In this document: piece by piece, positions 48,276 to 58,484 of the stretch
Layout: each line of letters opens with the position of its first letter
How positions within the stretch are numbered: the stretch's first letter is position 1
NCBI RefSeq assembly: GCF_000024005.1
Contig: NC_013132.1
Location: forward strand, 5,698,001-5,762,000
DNA: 64,000 nt
Source of the DNA: Chitinophaga pinensis DSM 2588
GTDB taxonomy: Bacteria; Bacteroidota; Bacteroidia; Chitinophagales; Chitinophagaceae
Reading direction: 5' to 3'
Notes under the pieces: generated by a model
Database searches by the model: none
What the model was told of the DNA's origin: nothing
Seen by the model: the letters and a program-made list of their open reading frames with translations, nothing else
Made by a program: the position numbers and the translations under genes

Positions 48276-50270
48276 TTACATACCGAATGCATCAATCAGG
48301 GCTTTCGCTTCTTCCGGTTTGATAAGTGATACGCAACCATGACGTGCGGCATCCGGAAACCTTACATCTTCCTCGACAGTCCAATGATAGAGATCCGGCG
48401 AATAAGAAGCGCCAAAGCGATCTGTCATACAGTAATCATATAACAGTAACCATCCTTTTTTCTGTGGCTCTTTTATAGCCGTAGGGCCTTCGGTAATAAC
48501 GGGTACGATCTGGCCATTATTTAAAGCGCCATCGATGATCTTATAAGGACCATATACATTAGAAGCGACGGCTACCCTGATAGCCCTTCTTTCACCGGTT
48601 TTAGCGCCAAATTCTTCTTCTTTATGAAACAGGTAATACTTACCCTGCTGTTCCAGCAAGGTGCCGTCTATGACCGAATAAGGCGGTTCAAAAAACACTT
48701 TCGCCGGAGAGAAGGTTTTCCAGTCGCGGGTAGTACAATACCACAGGCGGCTGTTCTTCCAGCCGGCATCTTCAAAGGAAGAAGACCAGATCAGGATATA
48801 TTCTTTGGTCTTCTTATCATAAAACCACTCAGGCGCCCAGATATTCCGGGCCGATATAGCACCGGCGTCGTTACGTACGTCTTTCATCAAAGGCAATGTA
48901 CCTTCTACTTTCCAGTGAATCAGATCCGGTGAGGTAAGGTAAAGACAACCGGGACCTACCTTCTCACGGTCCTTACTCCCGCCACCTGTGGATAATATCC
49001 GCCATAAACCGTCTGGTCCGCGGCGAACATAAGGATCACGTACGTGCTGGTCCCATACAGGCTTATTATCATTCAAAGGCGTCCAGTGACGGCCATCATT
49101 GGACAATGCCATGTGCATTTTTTCCAGTAACATGGGATTGGGTAATGGCACTTCTATTGTATTTCCTTTTGCATCAATTTCTATGCGGGTGGGATAACGT
49201 TGCCGGAAATAAGTCAACAGCCATACGTCTTTGCCCTTTTCAAGTTTGAAGTCTTCAGGAACCGCCTTTCCTTCAGACGATTGTACAGTAGCATCCTGCG
49301 CAGCGATGACAGGCAGTGTCTTATCCCAGTTCAGTTCCAGGTTGGACAAGTACCAGGATTGTCCGTCACCGGTATTGTTCCCTTGGAAAAACAGATAGTA
49401 TTCCCCATCCTTTGCTTTGAAAATATCGGGGTGGCCGGACTCGCTATGATTCCACTCACCTGCTTTCCCATTTGCGAGGAAGGGTACGGAGGAAGTACGC
49501 GTCCAGTGAACGCCATCATTACTCTGTGCGAGACCGATCTGCTGAGGAACGTTATTATAGCTACCTGCATAAAACATGTACAATACACCGTCTTTTTCCA
49601 TCACGGAAGCAGCTTCAATACATTTGCCTTCCCATGGTAGTTCGGGTTTTAATATGGAAGCATCGCTCGCCTGTTTCCAGGATTCCCTGGAGAAATCTGT
49701 ACCGGCAGGGGCTGTTGCCACACCCTGCAACTGTATTTCTCCTTTCGGATCACGCGAAGCGAAATAAAGGAAATATTGTCCTTTATAGAAGGTGACTTCA
49801 GCATCTATCGCACGACCGTTGTTCCAGTCACCGGAAGGATGGAATACGGGATTACTTGCATTCTTCTGAAAATGGATCCCATCGGTAGAATAAGCGTGGC
49901 AGATGGCATCTTTAGGGCCATTGCCGTATGTCTGATAAAAGAGATGTATGGTATCATTACGTACGAGTGCACCAGGTGCACACAGGCCATTCTTCTCATA
50001 TGCTTCCGTAGCGTTTAGTTCGCCTGTTTTTTGCCAGTCCTTCAGGTTTGTACTCCGTGCGATACCTATATGCCAGCCCGCACCCGCTTTACCGGGTATG
50101 GAGTAGTACATCCAGTAAGCTTCTTTGAAATGTACGATCTTAGGGTCCTTGGCAATAGGTTTCCCGGAGGATGTATCCGTGAAATACATACGTGGAATGT
50201 GCTGCGCGGATAGATTTTCTGTCCAGAGCAGCAGAACGGCAACGGCCGTCATGAAATAACGAAACTGCAT
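48276..50270 (-). CDS. Secreted double five-bladed-propeller glycoside hydrolase (GH43-like)
   Basis: 664 residues from ATG 50270, which starts a good signal peptide (MQFRYFMTAVAVLLLWTENL); ATG 50303 would add 11 residues. The first propeller (about 30-320) has AKDPKIVHFKEAYWMYYS, AIDAEVTFYKGQYFLYFA and KCIEAASVMEKDGVLYMFYA; the second (about 380-660) has VRDPYVRRGPDGLWRIL, APEWFYD, DGTLLEQQGKYYLF and EGPTAIKEPQ. Asp and Glu in these blocks are the usual catalytic and pKa-setting residues of GH43/GH32-type folds. Polysaccharide target unknown. It is not adjacent to a SusCD pair; the nearest is the divergent locus at 50577. Confidence 0.87.
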   Translation of the reverse strand: MQFRYFMTAVAVLLLWTENLSAQHIPRMYFTDTSSGKPIAKDPKIVHFKEAYWMYYSIPGKAGAGWHIGIARSTNLKDWQKTGELNATEAYEKNGLCAPGALVRNDTIHLFYQTYGNGPKDAICHAYSTDGIHFQKNASNPVFHPSGDWNNGRAIDAEVTFYKGQYFLYFASRDPKGEIQLQGVATAPAGTDFSRESWKQASDASILKPELPWEGKCIEAASVMEKDGVLYMFYAGSYNNVPQQIGLAQSNDGVHWTRTSSVPFLANGKAGEWNHSESGHPDIFKAKDGEYYLFFQGNNTGDGQSWYLSNLELNWDKTLPVIAAQDATVQSSEGKAVPEDFKLEKGKDVWLLTYFRQRYPTRIEIDAKGNTIEVPLPNPMLLEKMHMALSNDGRHWTPLNDNKPVWDQHVRDPYVRRGPDGLWRILSTGGGSKDREKVGPGCLYLTSPDLIHWKVEGTLPLMKDVRNDAGAISARNIWAPEWFYDKKTKEYILIWSSSFEDAGWKNSRLWYCTTRDWKTFSPAKVFFEPPYSVIDGTLLEQQGKYYLFHKEEEFGAKTGERRAIRVAVASNVYGPYKIIDGALNNGQIVPVITEGPTAIKEPQKKGWLLLYDYCMTDRFGASYSPDLYHWTVEEDVRFPDAARHGCVSLIKPEEAKALIDAFGM

Positions 50271-50576
50271 TTTTTTATCGGGTTTGTTCGGTTCACTAAA
50301 CATAGTGACTATTTAAATGATTTTTTCGGTTTTTATTGGATCGGCAAAAATGGAGGACCTGTGAAAATGAATTTCATTAACCTGCCATTAACAAAAAACG
50401 ATTTCAGATCGACTACATTTACCGCAAGTTTTCCCTTCGTTTTACTAATCATATGAATCAAACAGTACATCATATACTGTATTAACAGGCTCATTATAGT
50501 AGTGTCGCCACCGGGCATTATTGTAATCAAATGAATTTATCCCTATGGTAATTATTAAACTGGCTAATAGTAAACT
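50271..50576. other. Intergenic region between the GH43-like and sigma factor genes
   Basis: About 300 A/T-rich bases separate two divergent genes. No gene, hairpin with T tract or clear operator was found. It must hold the two promoters, but no full TTTG/TAnnTTTG pair was recognised. Confidence 0.5.
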
Positions 50577-51137
50577 ATGGGTATTGTAGCGTCTCTTACA
50601 GATGCAGAACTTGCTGACCGACTGCCACACGCAGACAAAGCTGCCGTAAAAGAAGTCTATATACGGTACAGAGAATTACTGCTCAACTATGCAAAAAAGA
50701 TGTTGGGAGATGATGATCTGGCGGAAGATACTGTATCCGATGTATTTGCCAATTTACTCACTAAACGGGAAGCCATCAAAATCGACACATCCCTTCAATC
50801 CTATCTCTACAAATCAGTCAAAAACAGCATCCTCAATCAGTTTGACAAAGACCAGCACCGGCAGCAATATATTAATTCGATCCGGGAATTTTATCAGAAA
50901 GGCGAGTACGCCACCGATGAACTGGTGCTTGAGCGCGACCTGAGACGCCGCATAGAAGATGCCGTCGCATCCTTTCCTCCGAAGATGAAAGAAATATTCG
51001 ATTTAAGCAGAAAGGCCCATCTCACCCGCAGACAAATAGCCCAAGCTACCTGCGTAACAGAAGGAACCGTTAACACCCAGATCAACAGAGCACTAAAAAT
51101 TCTCCGCTCAAAACTCACCCTGTTCTTCATCTGGTAG
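50577..51137 (+). CDS. ECF sigma factor (FecI-like, Bacteroidetes type)
   Basis: 186 residues. Sigma region 2 contains NYAKKMLGDDDLAEDTVSDV and region 4 contains HLTRRQIAQATCVTEGTVNT, followed by NRALKILRSKLTLFFIW. It is followed by an anti-sigma (FecR-like) gene and an STN-containing SusC gene, the standard trans-envelope signalling order. It would direct polymerase to the SusCD operon when the SusC protein binds its ligand. Confidence 0.94.
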   Translation: MGIVASLTDAELADRLPHADKAAVKEVYIRYRELLLNYAKKMLGDDDLAEDTVSDVFANLLTKREAIKIDTSLQSYLYKSVKNSILNQFDKDQHRQQYINSIREFYQKGEYATDELVLERDLRRRIEDAVASFPPKMKEIFDLSRKAHLTRRQIAQATCVTEGTVNTQINRALKILRSKLTLFFIW

Positions 51138-51248
51138 GTTTTCAAAAAATATTTTTCATCCTTGTATACATATTGCTTTATCCGGCTGTCTTAATCACAG
51201 TAAGGGTATTCATAAAACTTGTGATAAAGACTTTAGAGTGCAATTATA

Positions 51249-52400
51249 ATGACGGAAAAGGAAGTAGCTGAATTACTAAGGAAGTACAGATCCGGTGAGT
51301 GCAGTCCGGAGGAACTGGCATTCATGGAACGCTGGTATGCTGACCTGGAGCAAAACGCCCCTGATCTGACATATCCACATTCTGCGGAAGCCCATGAAAA
51401 GGTATGGCAGGAGGCATTGGCCAGGCACGCGTTAATGCACCCGAAAAAGAACACTGCTTATATATGGGCAGCCGCCGCTACCATTACGATCCTGCTGGCA
51501 ACTGGCATCTTGTACTTCAATACAGGAAGATCCGGACATTCTCCGCAAAGTTCCGAAGAGCTATATGCTTATAACAAGGTGCACGACCGGCTACCTGGAT
51601 CCAGTAAGGCGGTGCTTACGTTAGCCAATGGGGAGGAGATACTTCTGAATGACAGCACTAAAGGTACGATTGCACAGCAAAGTGGTATGATCATCACAAA
51701 GAACGCAAAAGGACAGCTGACCTACACAATAGACAACCACGCTCCTGCTGCGAACTCCACCGGGACAGATGGCAAAAGTTACAATACCATTCGCACGCCT
51801 AACGGAGGGCAGTATCAGGTCTATCTCCCGGATGGCAGTCTGGTGATACTAAATGCGGCCAGTAGTCTTCGTTATCCGGTTACATTCAACAGCAATAACC
51901 GTTCGGTCGAACTCAGCGGCGAAGCCTATTTTGAGATCACACAGGATGTGCGTCGGCCCTTCCTGGTCGTCTCCAGTACACAAACAGTAAAGGTACTGGG
52001 CACCCATTTCAACATCAGCTGTTATCCTGATGAAAACATTAAAACAACACTTGCCGAAGGCAGTATCCTGCTGACAGGCCCACACCTTCCCTCAAAAACA
52101 TTAAAACCTGGTCAACAGGCTATTCAGACCGCCAGCGGCCTGCAGGTCGTCACGATAGATGCCGACGAAGCAAGCGCCTGGAAAGACGGATTGTTTATTT
52201 TCCGGAAGACACCGGTTAAAACCGTGCTCAGGCAATTGTGCCGTTGGTACGATATGGAAACAGCAGATATCGCATTACCGGATATCACTTTTGATGGAGA
52301 GATCCCCAAAGACCAGCCATTATCAGAGCTATTGAATGTCATTGCCGAAAACAGTCATGTGAAATTTAAAATAGCGGGCAAAAAAATCATCAGACAATAA
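51249..52400 (+). CDS. FecR-family anti-sigma factor with DUF4974
   Basis: 383 residues: a cytoplasmic N-terminal region with LLRKYRSGECSPEELAFMER, a single membrane helix (about 71-90), a periplasmic FecR domain (NTIRTPNGGQYQVYLPDGS) and a C-terminal DUF4974 (GLFIFRKTPVKTVLRQLCRW). It holds the sigma factor inactive until the STN domain of the SusC partner signals. It is between the sigma and SusC genes with gaps of 111 and 157 bases. Confidence 0.95.
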   Translation: MTEKEVAELLRKYRSGECSPEELAFMERWYADLEQNAPDLTYPHSAEAHEKVWQEALARHALMHPKKNTAYIWAAAATITILLATGILYFNTGRSGHSPQSSEELYAYNKVHDRLPGSSKAVLTLANGEEILLNDSTKGTIAQQSGMIITKNAKGQLTYTIDNHAPAANSTGTDGKSYNTIRTPNGGQYQVYLPDGSLVILNAASSLRYPVTFNSNNRSVELSGEAYFEITQDVRRPFLVVSSTQTVKVLGTHFNISCYPDENIKTTLAEGSILLTGPHLPSKTLKPGQQAIQTASGLQVVTIDADEASAWKDGLFIFRKTPVKTVLRQLCRWYDMETADIALPDITFDGEIPKDQPLSELLNVIAENSHVKFKIAGKKIIRQ

Positions 52401-52454
52401 ACGGACAACACCAACCAAACTAAACAGCTAAAGCATCTGAAGGAGTAAAAGTAA

Positions 52455-52481
52455 CCAGTTCCCGATTGCAGCGGGAACTGG
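52455..52481 (+). other. Strong hairpin between the fecR-like and susC-like genes
   Basis: CCAGTTCCCG / CGGGAACTGG, 10-bp perfect arms with a seven-base loop, lies 77 bases before the SusC start. No T tract follows, so it is not a classical terminator. It may set relative expression by partial termination or RNA processing between regulator and transporter genes. Confidence 0.6.
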
Positions 52482-52557
52482 GAGAAGTATAGCGCTTACT
52501 AAGGATCAACTACACCAACGTAATTAAACATTAGTTCACCACTAACAATGCAAAACT

Positions 52558-55500
52558 ATGAATTATTGCTACCAATGCAATGAGGGCAAACCGTTTTCTC
52601 CCTTCCGGCAAAATGTCCGAACAACCAAACTAATTAAGTATTTACTTATGATGAAACTTTTCGTACTCTGTACCGTCATCAGTCTGCAAATAACAGCGGC
52701 ATCTTTTGCACAGCAAGTTACGCTGAACTATAAAAACGCGCCCCTGCGGGAAGTCTTGCAGAGCATCCGTAAACAAACGGGGTATTACTTCTTCTTTTCG
52801 TCGGAATATCTGGACAAAGCAGCGCCGGTATCCGTATCCGTTACAGATGCGACACTGGAACACACATTGGCGGTCGTGTTTAAAGGACAGCCGTTTGAAT
52901 ATGCGGTGAAGGGGAAAATGATTACGATAAGGCCAATGGAGCAATCTTTTGCAGATAAAGGAGCGATGGCTCTTTCGGTGATTACGGTAAGGGGAAGGGT
53001 CATGGATGAAGAAGGGAATCCTTTGCCGGGTGTGTCCGTGATATTGAAGGAGCAAAATGGGAAGATGGCGGTTACGGATCAGCAGGGGAAGTTTTCATTG
53101 GATGGGGCGCCGGATAAGGGGACGTTACTATTCAGAATGATTGGCCGTGAAACAAAAGAAGTAATGTATGAGGATGCCGTTTCTTTGACAATCGTACTCA
53201 AAGAAACCGACGCCGATCTGAAGGAAATACAAATTGTGGCATATGGAAAAGTAGCCAAAGAATACGCTACCAGTAATATTAATGGTATCAGTGCTGCGGA
53301 AATTTCGACGCAACCTGTGAATGATCCTATTCTTGCCTTAACAGGGAGAGTACCTGGTCTGATCGTACAACAAACAGGCGGCGCACCCGGAAGCGCGCTT
53401 AACGTGGTTATCCAGGGATATAACAGTATATCAAACGGTAATGGCCCCTTTTATGTCATAGACGGAATGCCTTATCCGGCAAATAACCTGGGTACAATAT
53501 CAGGAACAGCTTACGGATATGGTGGAGGCAACAATTTCAGCTACATTAACCCTGCCGACATTGAAAGCATTGAGATACTAAAGGATGCCGATGCCACCGC
53601 TATTTACGGATCAAGAGCTGCCAATGGCGCTATCCTGATTACTACCAAAAAAGGAAAGTCAGGAAAAACAGTGATCGATATCCGCTCACAAACCGGATGG
53701 GGTAAGATCACACGTAAACTCGACCTGCTCAATACACCACAATATATCGCCCTTCGCAAAGAGGCGTATAAAAACGGTGGAAATACCCCCGGCGGCGGCG
53801 ATTATGATATTAACGGCGTATGGGATCAAAACCGTTATACCGACTGGCAAAATGTGCTTGTAGGCGGGACTGCTGAGTTTTCAGATATACAGGCATCCGT
53901 TTCCGGAGGGAACGCCAATACACAATTCAGAACCGCAATGGGATTTAACCGGCAAACGACGGTATATCCAGGTGATCTGAATGATAAGAAAATCAACCTG
54001 ACATTCAACATTAATCATTTGTCCACCAATCAAAAGCTGCATTTTAATCTCTCCGGCACCTATTTACATGATAATAACCGCTTGTATGCCATGGACCTGA
54101 TGACAGCGGCAGTAACCCTGTCGCCGAATGCCCCCAAACTATATAACGACGATGGCACATTGAACTGGGAGAAAGTACCTGGTAATTCCACAGCCTACAG
54201 CTTTGACAATCCACTGGCAGCCATGAATATGAAGTATAATGCCAGAACCTACAATCTACTTGGCAATGCCATGATCGGTTACGAAATAATACCAGGGCTT
54301 GAAATAAAATCCACATTCGGATATAACAGAATTACAAGCGACGAAACAAATGTTAGTCCTCAGAGTTCCTTCAGACCAGACAAAACATTTCTCAGAAGGA
54401 GTGTGAGTTATGGAAGCGGGGCTATCTCCTCCTATATTATCGAACCACAGCTGACATATGTAGGCAAGTTATTCAACGGACATTTTGATGTATTACTCGG
54501 TAGCACTTTCCAGGACAACGACAATACCCGGCAAACATATAATGCAACAGGATTCAGTACAGATGAACAACTGAAAAATGTACAATCAGCCACTACTATT
54601 ACACTGACTGGAAACACGGCATTCAAATACCGGTATTCTGCAATTTTCGGCAGATTAAACTATCGTTATAGCGACAGATATGTGATCAATTTAACCGCCC
54701 GTCGGGATGGCAGCAGCCGTTTCGGACCGGAGAGTCTGTTTAATAGTTTTTACGCTATCGGTGGTGCATGGTTGTTCAATAAAGAACATTTCATCCGTAA
54801 ACTCGTACCCTCGCTCAGCACTGGTAAACTACGCGTCAGCTATGGCACCACCGGAAATGATCAGATCGGAGAATACGGTTTTCTCAATTTGTATGACGTC
54901 TACTATAATGACATCCCCTATCAAAATACCAGCGGCCTGATCGTAAATGGATTCTCTAACCCCTATTTGCAATGGGAAGAGACCAGGAAATTAAACTTCG
55001 GACTGGACCTGGGTATTTTCGACGATGCCATTACCTTAACAGCCAATTTCTTCAGGAACCGGTCCTCCAATCAACTCCTAAATGATAATGTACCTGCTTA
55101 CACCGGGTTTCCGATATTCCGCAGGAACTTACCGGCCACTGTACAAAACGCCGGATGGGAGTTGCTGTTAGCGGCGGCTCCCTTTAAAGCCAGAGCCATA
55201 CAATGGAACACTTCACTTAACCTGACGATTCCCAGGAACAAGCTTGTTGACTACCCCAATTTGCAGGAAAGTAACAACTTCAATCAATTCATTATCGGAC
55301 AGCCGACAAACATTATCAGAACCTTTCATCTTATCGGTGTAAACCCGGAAACAGGGTTGTTTGAATACCTGGGTAGCGACGGTAAACCTACATCCAGTCC
55401 GGCAGATCCGACTGATAAAACCGCACTGGTAGATGTAAATCCAAAATTTTATGGCGGTTTTTACAATTCAATCACCTATAAGGGACTAAATATCAGTTTC

Positions 55501-55917
55501 CTCTTTCAGTTTGTGAAGCAAACGGGAGTTAACTACAAGTTTGGCAGAGCCCCTGGTGTTCAGATGCTGAATCAACCTTCAAGTCTGCTTGACAGATGGC
55601 ATAGTACCGGAGACCATGCTTTGTTCCAGAAGGTCTCGACCAATTTCGGGGAGATACTCGATCCTTTACTTGCCATTGGATCAAGCGATGCGGCCTATTC
55701 TGACGCCTCTTATATCCGTCTTAAAAATGTGTCTTTTTCTTATAATCTGCCAGCACATTGGATGAAGACATCACACCTCTCGCAGGCCCGCATTTTCGTC
55801 CAGGGACAAAACCTGCTGACGTTTACCAATTATTATGGGTCAGATCCGGAATCACAACTGAGCGCTACCCTCCCACCACTTAAACTTTTCACAATAGGCT
55901 TTCAACTCACCTTATAA
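52558..55917 (+). CDS. SusC/RagA TonB-dependent transporter with STN signalling domain
   Basis: 1119 residues. After a signal region (membrane stretch about 28-50) comes an STN domain (about 53-125: NAPLREVLQSIRKQTGYYFF), then a carboxypeptidase-like domain (VRGRVMDEEGNPLPGVSVIL), a plug (DADATAIYGSRAANGAILI) and a long barrel. The STN domain contacts the FecR-like protein, so this SusC is a signal transducer as well as a pore. ATG 52558 is taken; a later ATG at 52648 (MMKLFVLCTVIS) is also possible. Operon with the SusD at 55928. Confidence 0.94.
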   Translation: MNYCYQCNEGKPFSPFRQNVRTTKLIKYLLMMKLFVLCTVISLQITAASFAQQVTLNYKNAPLREVLQSIRKQTGYYFFFSSEYLDKAAPVSVSVTDATLEHTLAVVFKGQPFEYAVKGKMITIRPMEQSFADKGAMALSVITVRGRVMDEEGNPLPGVSVILKEQNGKMAVTDQQGKFSLDGAPDKGTLLFRMIGRETKEVMYEDAVSLTIVLKETDADLKEIQIVAYGKVAKEYATSNINGISAAEISTQPVNDPILALTGRVPGLIVQQTGGAPGSALNVVIQGYNSISNGNGPFYVIDGMPYPANNLGTISGTAYGYGGGNNFSYINPADIESIEILKDADATAIYGSRAANGAILITTKKGKSGKTVIDIRSQTGWGKITRKLDLLNTPQYIALRKEAYKNGGNTPGGGDYDINGVWDQNRYTDWQNVLVGGTAEFSDIQASVSGGNANTQFRTAMGFNRQTTVYPGDLNDKKINLTFNINHLSTNQKLHFNLSGTYLHDNNRLYAMDLMTAAVTLSPNAPKLYNDDGTLNWEKVPGNSTAYSFDNPLAAMNMKYNARTYNLLGNAMIGYEIIPGLEIKSTFGYNRITSDETNVSPQSSFRPDKTFLRRSVSYGSGAISSYIIEPQLTYVGKLFNGHFDVLLGSTFQDNDNTRQTYNATGFSTDEQLKNVQSATTITLTGNTAFKYRYSAIFGRLNYRYSDRYVINLTARRDGSSRFGPESLFNSFYAIGGAWLFNKEHFIRKLVPSLSTGKLRVSYGTTGNDQIGEYGFLNLYDVYYNDIPYQNTSGLIVNGFSNPYLQWEETRKLNFGLDLGIFDDAITLTANFFRNRSSNQLLNDNVPAYTGFPIFRRNLPATVQNAGWELLLAAAPFKARAIQWNTSLNLTIPRNKLVDYPNLQESNNFNQFIIGQPTNIIRTFHLIGVNPETGLFEYLGSDGKPTSSPADPTDKTALVDVNPKFYGGFYNSITYKGLNISFLFQFVKQTGVNYKFGRAPGVQMLNQPSSLLDRWHSTGDHALFQKVSTNFGEILDPLLAIGSSDAAYSDASYIRLKNVSFSYNLPAHWMKTSHLSQARIFVQGQNLLTFTNYYGSDPESQLSATLPPLKLFTIGFQLTL

Positions 55918-55927
55918 TCTCCCGGAA

Positions 55928-57412
55928 ATGAGCATTCAACAATATAAAAAGCGATTTCTTTACAACAATCCGTTGCGCTGTTTTTGTTGCATCTGTATAG
56001 TGCTTTCTCAATACAGTTGCAGAAAATACCTGGAATTAGATCCTCCGGCAACCAGCGTCAATGCCTCAAATGTCTATAACGACAATTCAACGGCAATCGC
56101 AGTAGTAACAGCTATTTATGCCAGAATGAGTAACACTTTTTATGATCAGGGCCCAACCGCTATCTCCCTTTACCCTGAACTTTCCGCTGATAACCTGAGA
56201 TTGTTTAGTGTAAATGCGAACCTAAATTATACCAGGCATTATCAGAATGAACTTGACCAGCGATACATCAACGTGCCCTTCTGGAACACGCTGTATTCAA
56301 TTATATATTCCATTAATGCAGCTATAGAAGGGCTCAGCGGATCAGTGAATCTGAATACTGTGATTCGTGACAGGTTACTGGGAGAACTCTATTTCCTCCG
56401 TGCCTATCATTATTTCTACCTGGTCAATCTTTATGGAGACGTACCACTTTTAACAAGCAGCATCTACCAGGAAAGTATTAAAGTACCCAGGACGGCAACC
56501 AATGAAATCTATGCAGAAATACTGGCTGACCTGGATATCGCGCGGAAGCAACTCAACAATCTTTATGTAGACGAAACACTGCTTAATGCAACCAGTGAAC
56601 GGATACGCCCTAATATAGCTGCAGTAAATGCCCTCAGTGCAAGAGTCTATCTATATATGAAGCGCTACCCTGAGGCAGAAGATGCCGCTACGAAGGTCAT
56701 TTCGGAAACTGCGATGTATACTTCAGACATCCCGCTCACTGAGATATTTAAAAAGAACAGCAAAGAAACAATATGGTCGCTACAACCTGTAAAAAATCAG
56801 TTTAATACCGACGAGGGTGAACTATTTGTTTTACCTGATGGAGGCCCGAATGATGTACATCCACTGTACATCTCGGATGACCTGCTCAATAGCTTTGAAC
56901 CGGGAGATCAACGTAAGGCAGCGTGGATCGGCCATATAAATGCCGACAATAAAGATTATCCATATCCGGCCAAATATAAAGCCAGGTTTGGTGAGGAAAC
57001 CGTCAGCGAATACACCATTCTGTTACGCCTGGCAGAGCAATATCTCATTCGTGCAGAAGCACGGAATGAGCAAAATAATACAGTCGGTGCGATTGCTGAT
57101 TTAAATGTACTACACACAAGATCGCGCGCAGCTGCTTCCCCGCAAGTACCCAACCCATTACCCGACCTCCCGGCAGGGCTTACACAAACAGCGATTAGAA
57201 CCCGTATACTGAACGAACGACGCGTAGAACTATTCATCGAAGGAGGTCATCGGTGGTTTGATATTCGAAGGGCGGGAAAAATCGATGAAATAATGACTAA
57301 AGTGTCGGCTACGAAAAACGGCAACTGGCAGTCTTTTAAAGCACTTTATCCTATTCCTCTTTCAGATATATTATTAAGCCCGCTACTGAAACAAAATCCC
57401 GGGTATAACTAA
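55928..57412 (+). CDS. SusD/RagB-family surface lipoprotein
   Basis: 494 residues with a lipoprotein signal and acceptor Cys31 in QYSCRKYLELDPP. Typical helical SusD blocks are LLGELYFLRAYHYFYLVNLY, ADLDIARKQLNNLY and RILNERRVELFIEGGHRWFD. It follows the SusC gene by ten bases and would cap its channel. Because the locus ends with a prolyl-oligopeptidase-like gene, a peptide rather than a glycan could be the ligand; this is inference. Confidence 0.95.
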   Translation: MSIQQYKKRFLYNNPLRCFCCICIVLSQYSCRKYLELDPPATSVNASNVYNDNSTAIAVVTAIYARMSNTFYDQGPTAISLYPELSADNLRLFSVNANLNYTRHYQNELDQRYINVPFWNTLYSIIYSINAAIEGLSGSVNLNTVIRDRLLGELYFLRAYHYFYLVNLYGDVPLLTSSIYQESIKVPRTATNEIYAEILADLDIARKQLNNLYVDETLLNATSERIRPNIAAVNALSARVYLYMKRYPEAEDAATKVISETAMYTSDIPLTEIFKKNSKETIWSLQPVKNQFNTDEGELFVLPDGGPNDVHPLYISDDLLNSFEPGDQRKAAWIGHINADNKDYPYPAKYKARFGEETVSEYTILLRLAEQYLIRAEARNEQNNTVGAIADLNVLHTRSRAAASPQVPNPLPDLPAGLTQTAIRTRILNERRVELFIEGGHRWFDIRRAGKIDEIMTKVSATKNGNWQSFKALYPIPLSDILLSPLLKQNPGYN

Positions 57413-57480
57413 TAAACTCCGGTTATATAAAAACGTGCTTTTGCTTCAATATCAAACAATGTTAAAATACATACTTAGAC

Positions 57481-58401
57481 ATGAAAAGACTATTGATCGG
57501 ATTACTACAATTTTTCCCTTTATTCGGCTTCGCTCAGTCAACGATAAATGAGATCGAATACCAATCCTTGCAACAGGAATACCGGAAGGGTACCATTGGG
57601 AAAGAGGCGTTACTATCATTAGTGCTTAAAGAGAATGAATTGAGAAAAGATAGTTCGGCGCTTAGTCTGGCGAAAGCATACAAATCCCGGTACATAGACC
57701 ACACCAATCCTAAAGAAGCAGTCAGTCCCGGATTACGCCTCTATCTTGCTTTTTTCAATAAAATATTCACGACGAAAGATCCTTTATTCGGCTATATGGA
57801 AACGAACTCAGCACAGTCTGATAGCCTCATTGGCGATCCTGGCTTTTCCAGGTGGTTTACAGGCAGGGTCATTTTTTATGACCTCATCCGCCCCCAGGCT
57901 TTTATAAATGGCAAGCCCTTGCAGCAACCGGCAGATTGGAATGCTTTAGAAAAGCAATTGTCTGACAAATATGGCGCAGACAGAATTCCGAAACTTATTT
58001 TCGAAGCAAAATCCAGTTGGTACAAAGATACCGGGGACTGGACAAATTACATTAGCGGTCATATGGACAGACTGGAACGAGAAGGCGTAGAAACAACCGG
58101 AAACGGCGCAGCCTTCTTGAATGACTTCATTTACGGGACCGTATTCTATCATTCAAGTGACAAAAATGTGCTGAACAAGTGTGCGGACTATATGGAGAAA
58201 GTGGTGAACGCTGACCCTAATCGCTATACCAGGATAGATACCTATTCCTGTATTCTGTATAAACTGGGAAAAAAGGATAAAGCGATTGCGGTTGAAGAAA
58301 AAGCGGTGACCCTGGCCAAGGATAAAAACGATTGGGCCAGCGTTAAAGAATATGAAGAAAAAATTCAGAAAATGAAAAATGATCAGCCAACCTGGTTATA
58401 A
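57481..58401 (+). CDS. Hypothetical secreted protein with TPR-like C-terminus
   Basis: 306 residues with a signal peptide (about 1-18, ending GFAQS). The C-terminal third, YMEKVVNADPNRYTRIDTYS and LYKLGKKDKAIAVEEKAVTL, has the spacing of one or two tetratricopeptide repeats. The middle (EKQLSDKYGADRIPKLIFEA) recalls a thioredoxin-like context, but no CxxC motif is present. Positioned between SusD and the S9 peptidase, so probably part of the uptake-and-cleavage system. Confidence 0.75.
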   Translation: MKRLLIGLLQFFPLFGFAQSTINEIEYQSLQQEYRKGTIGKEALLSLVLKENELRKDSSALSLAKAYKSRYIDHTNPKEAVSPGLRLYLAFFNKIFTTKDPLFGYMETNSAQSDSLIGDPGFSRWFTGRVIFYDLIRPQAFINGKPLQQPADWNALEKQLSDKYGADRIPKLIFEAKSSWYKDTGDWTNYISGHMDRLEREGVETTGNGAAFLNDFIYGTVFYHSSDKNVLNKCADYMEKVVNADPNRYTRIDTYSCILYKLGKKDKAIAVEEKAVTLAKDKNDWASVKEYEEKIQKMKNDQPTWL

Positions 58402-58484
58402 CCATATAGCTGCTTTAACACTGCAGGATTGTTACTTAAATTCAATGATTAACAAATAACTGGTATTAAGCTCGTTTAACCAAA

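Noticed and set aside
50333..50630. Two short minus-strand frames in front of the sigma factor gene
   Set aside because: They overlap the promoter region and the sigma gene start, and show no gene-like features.
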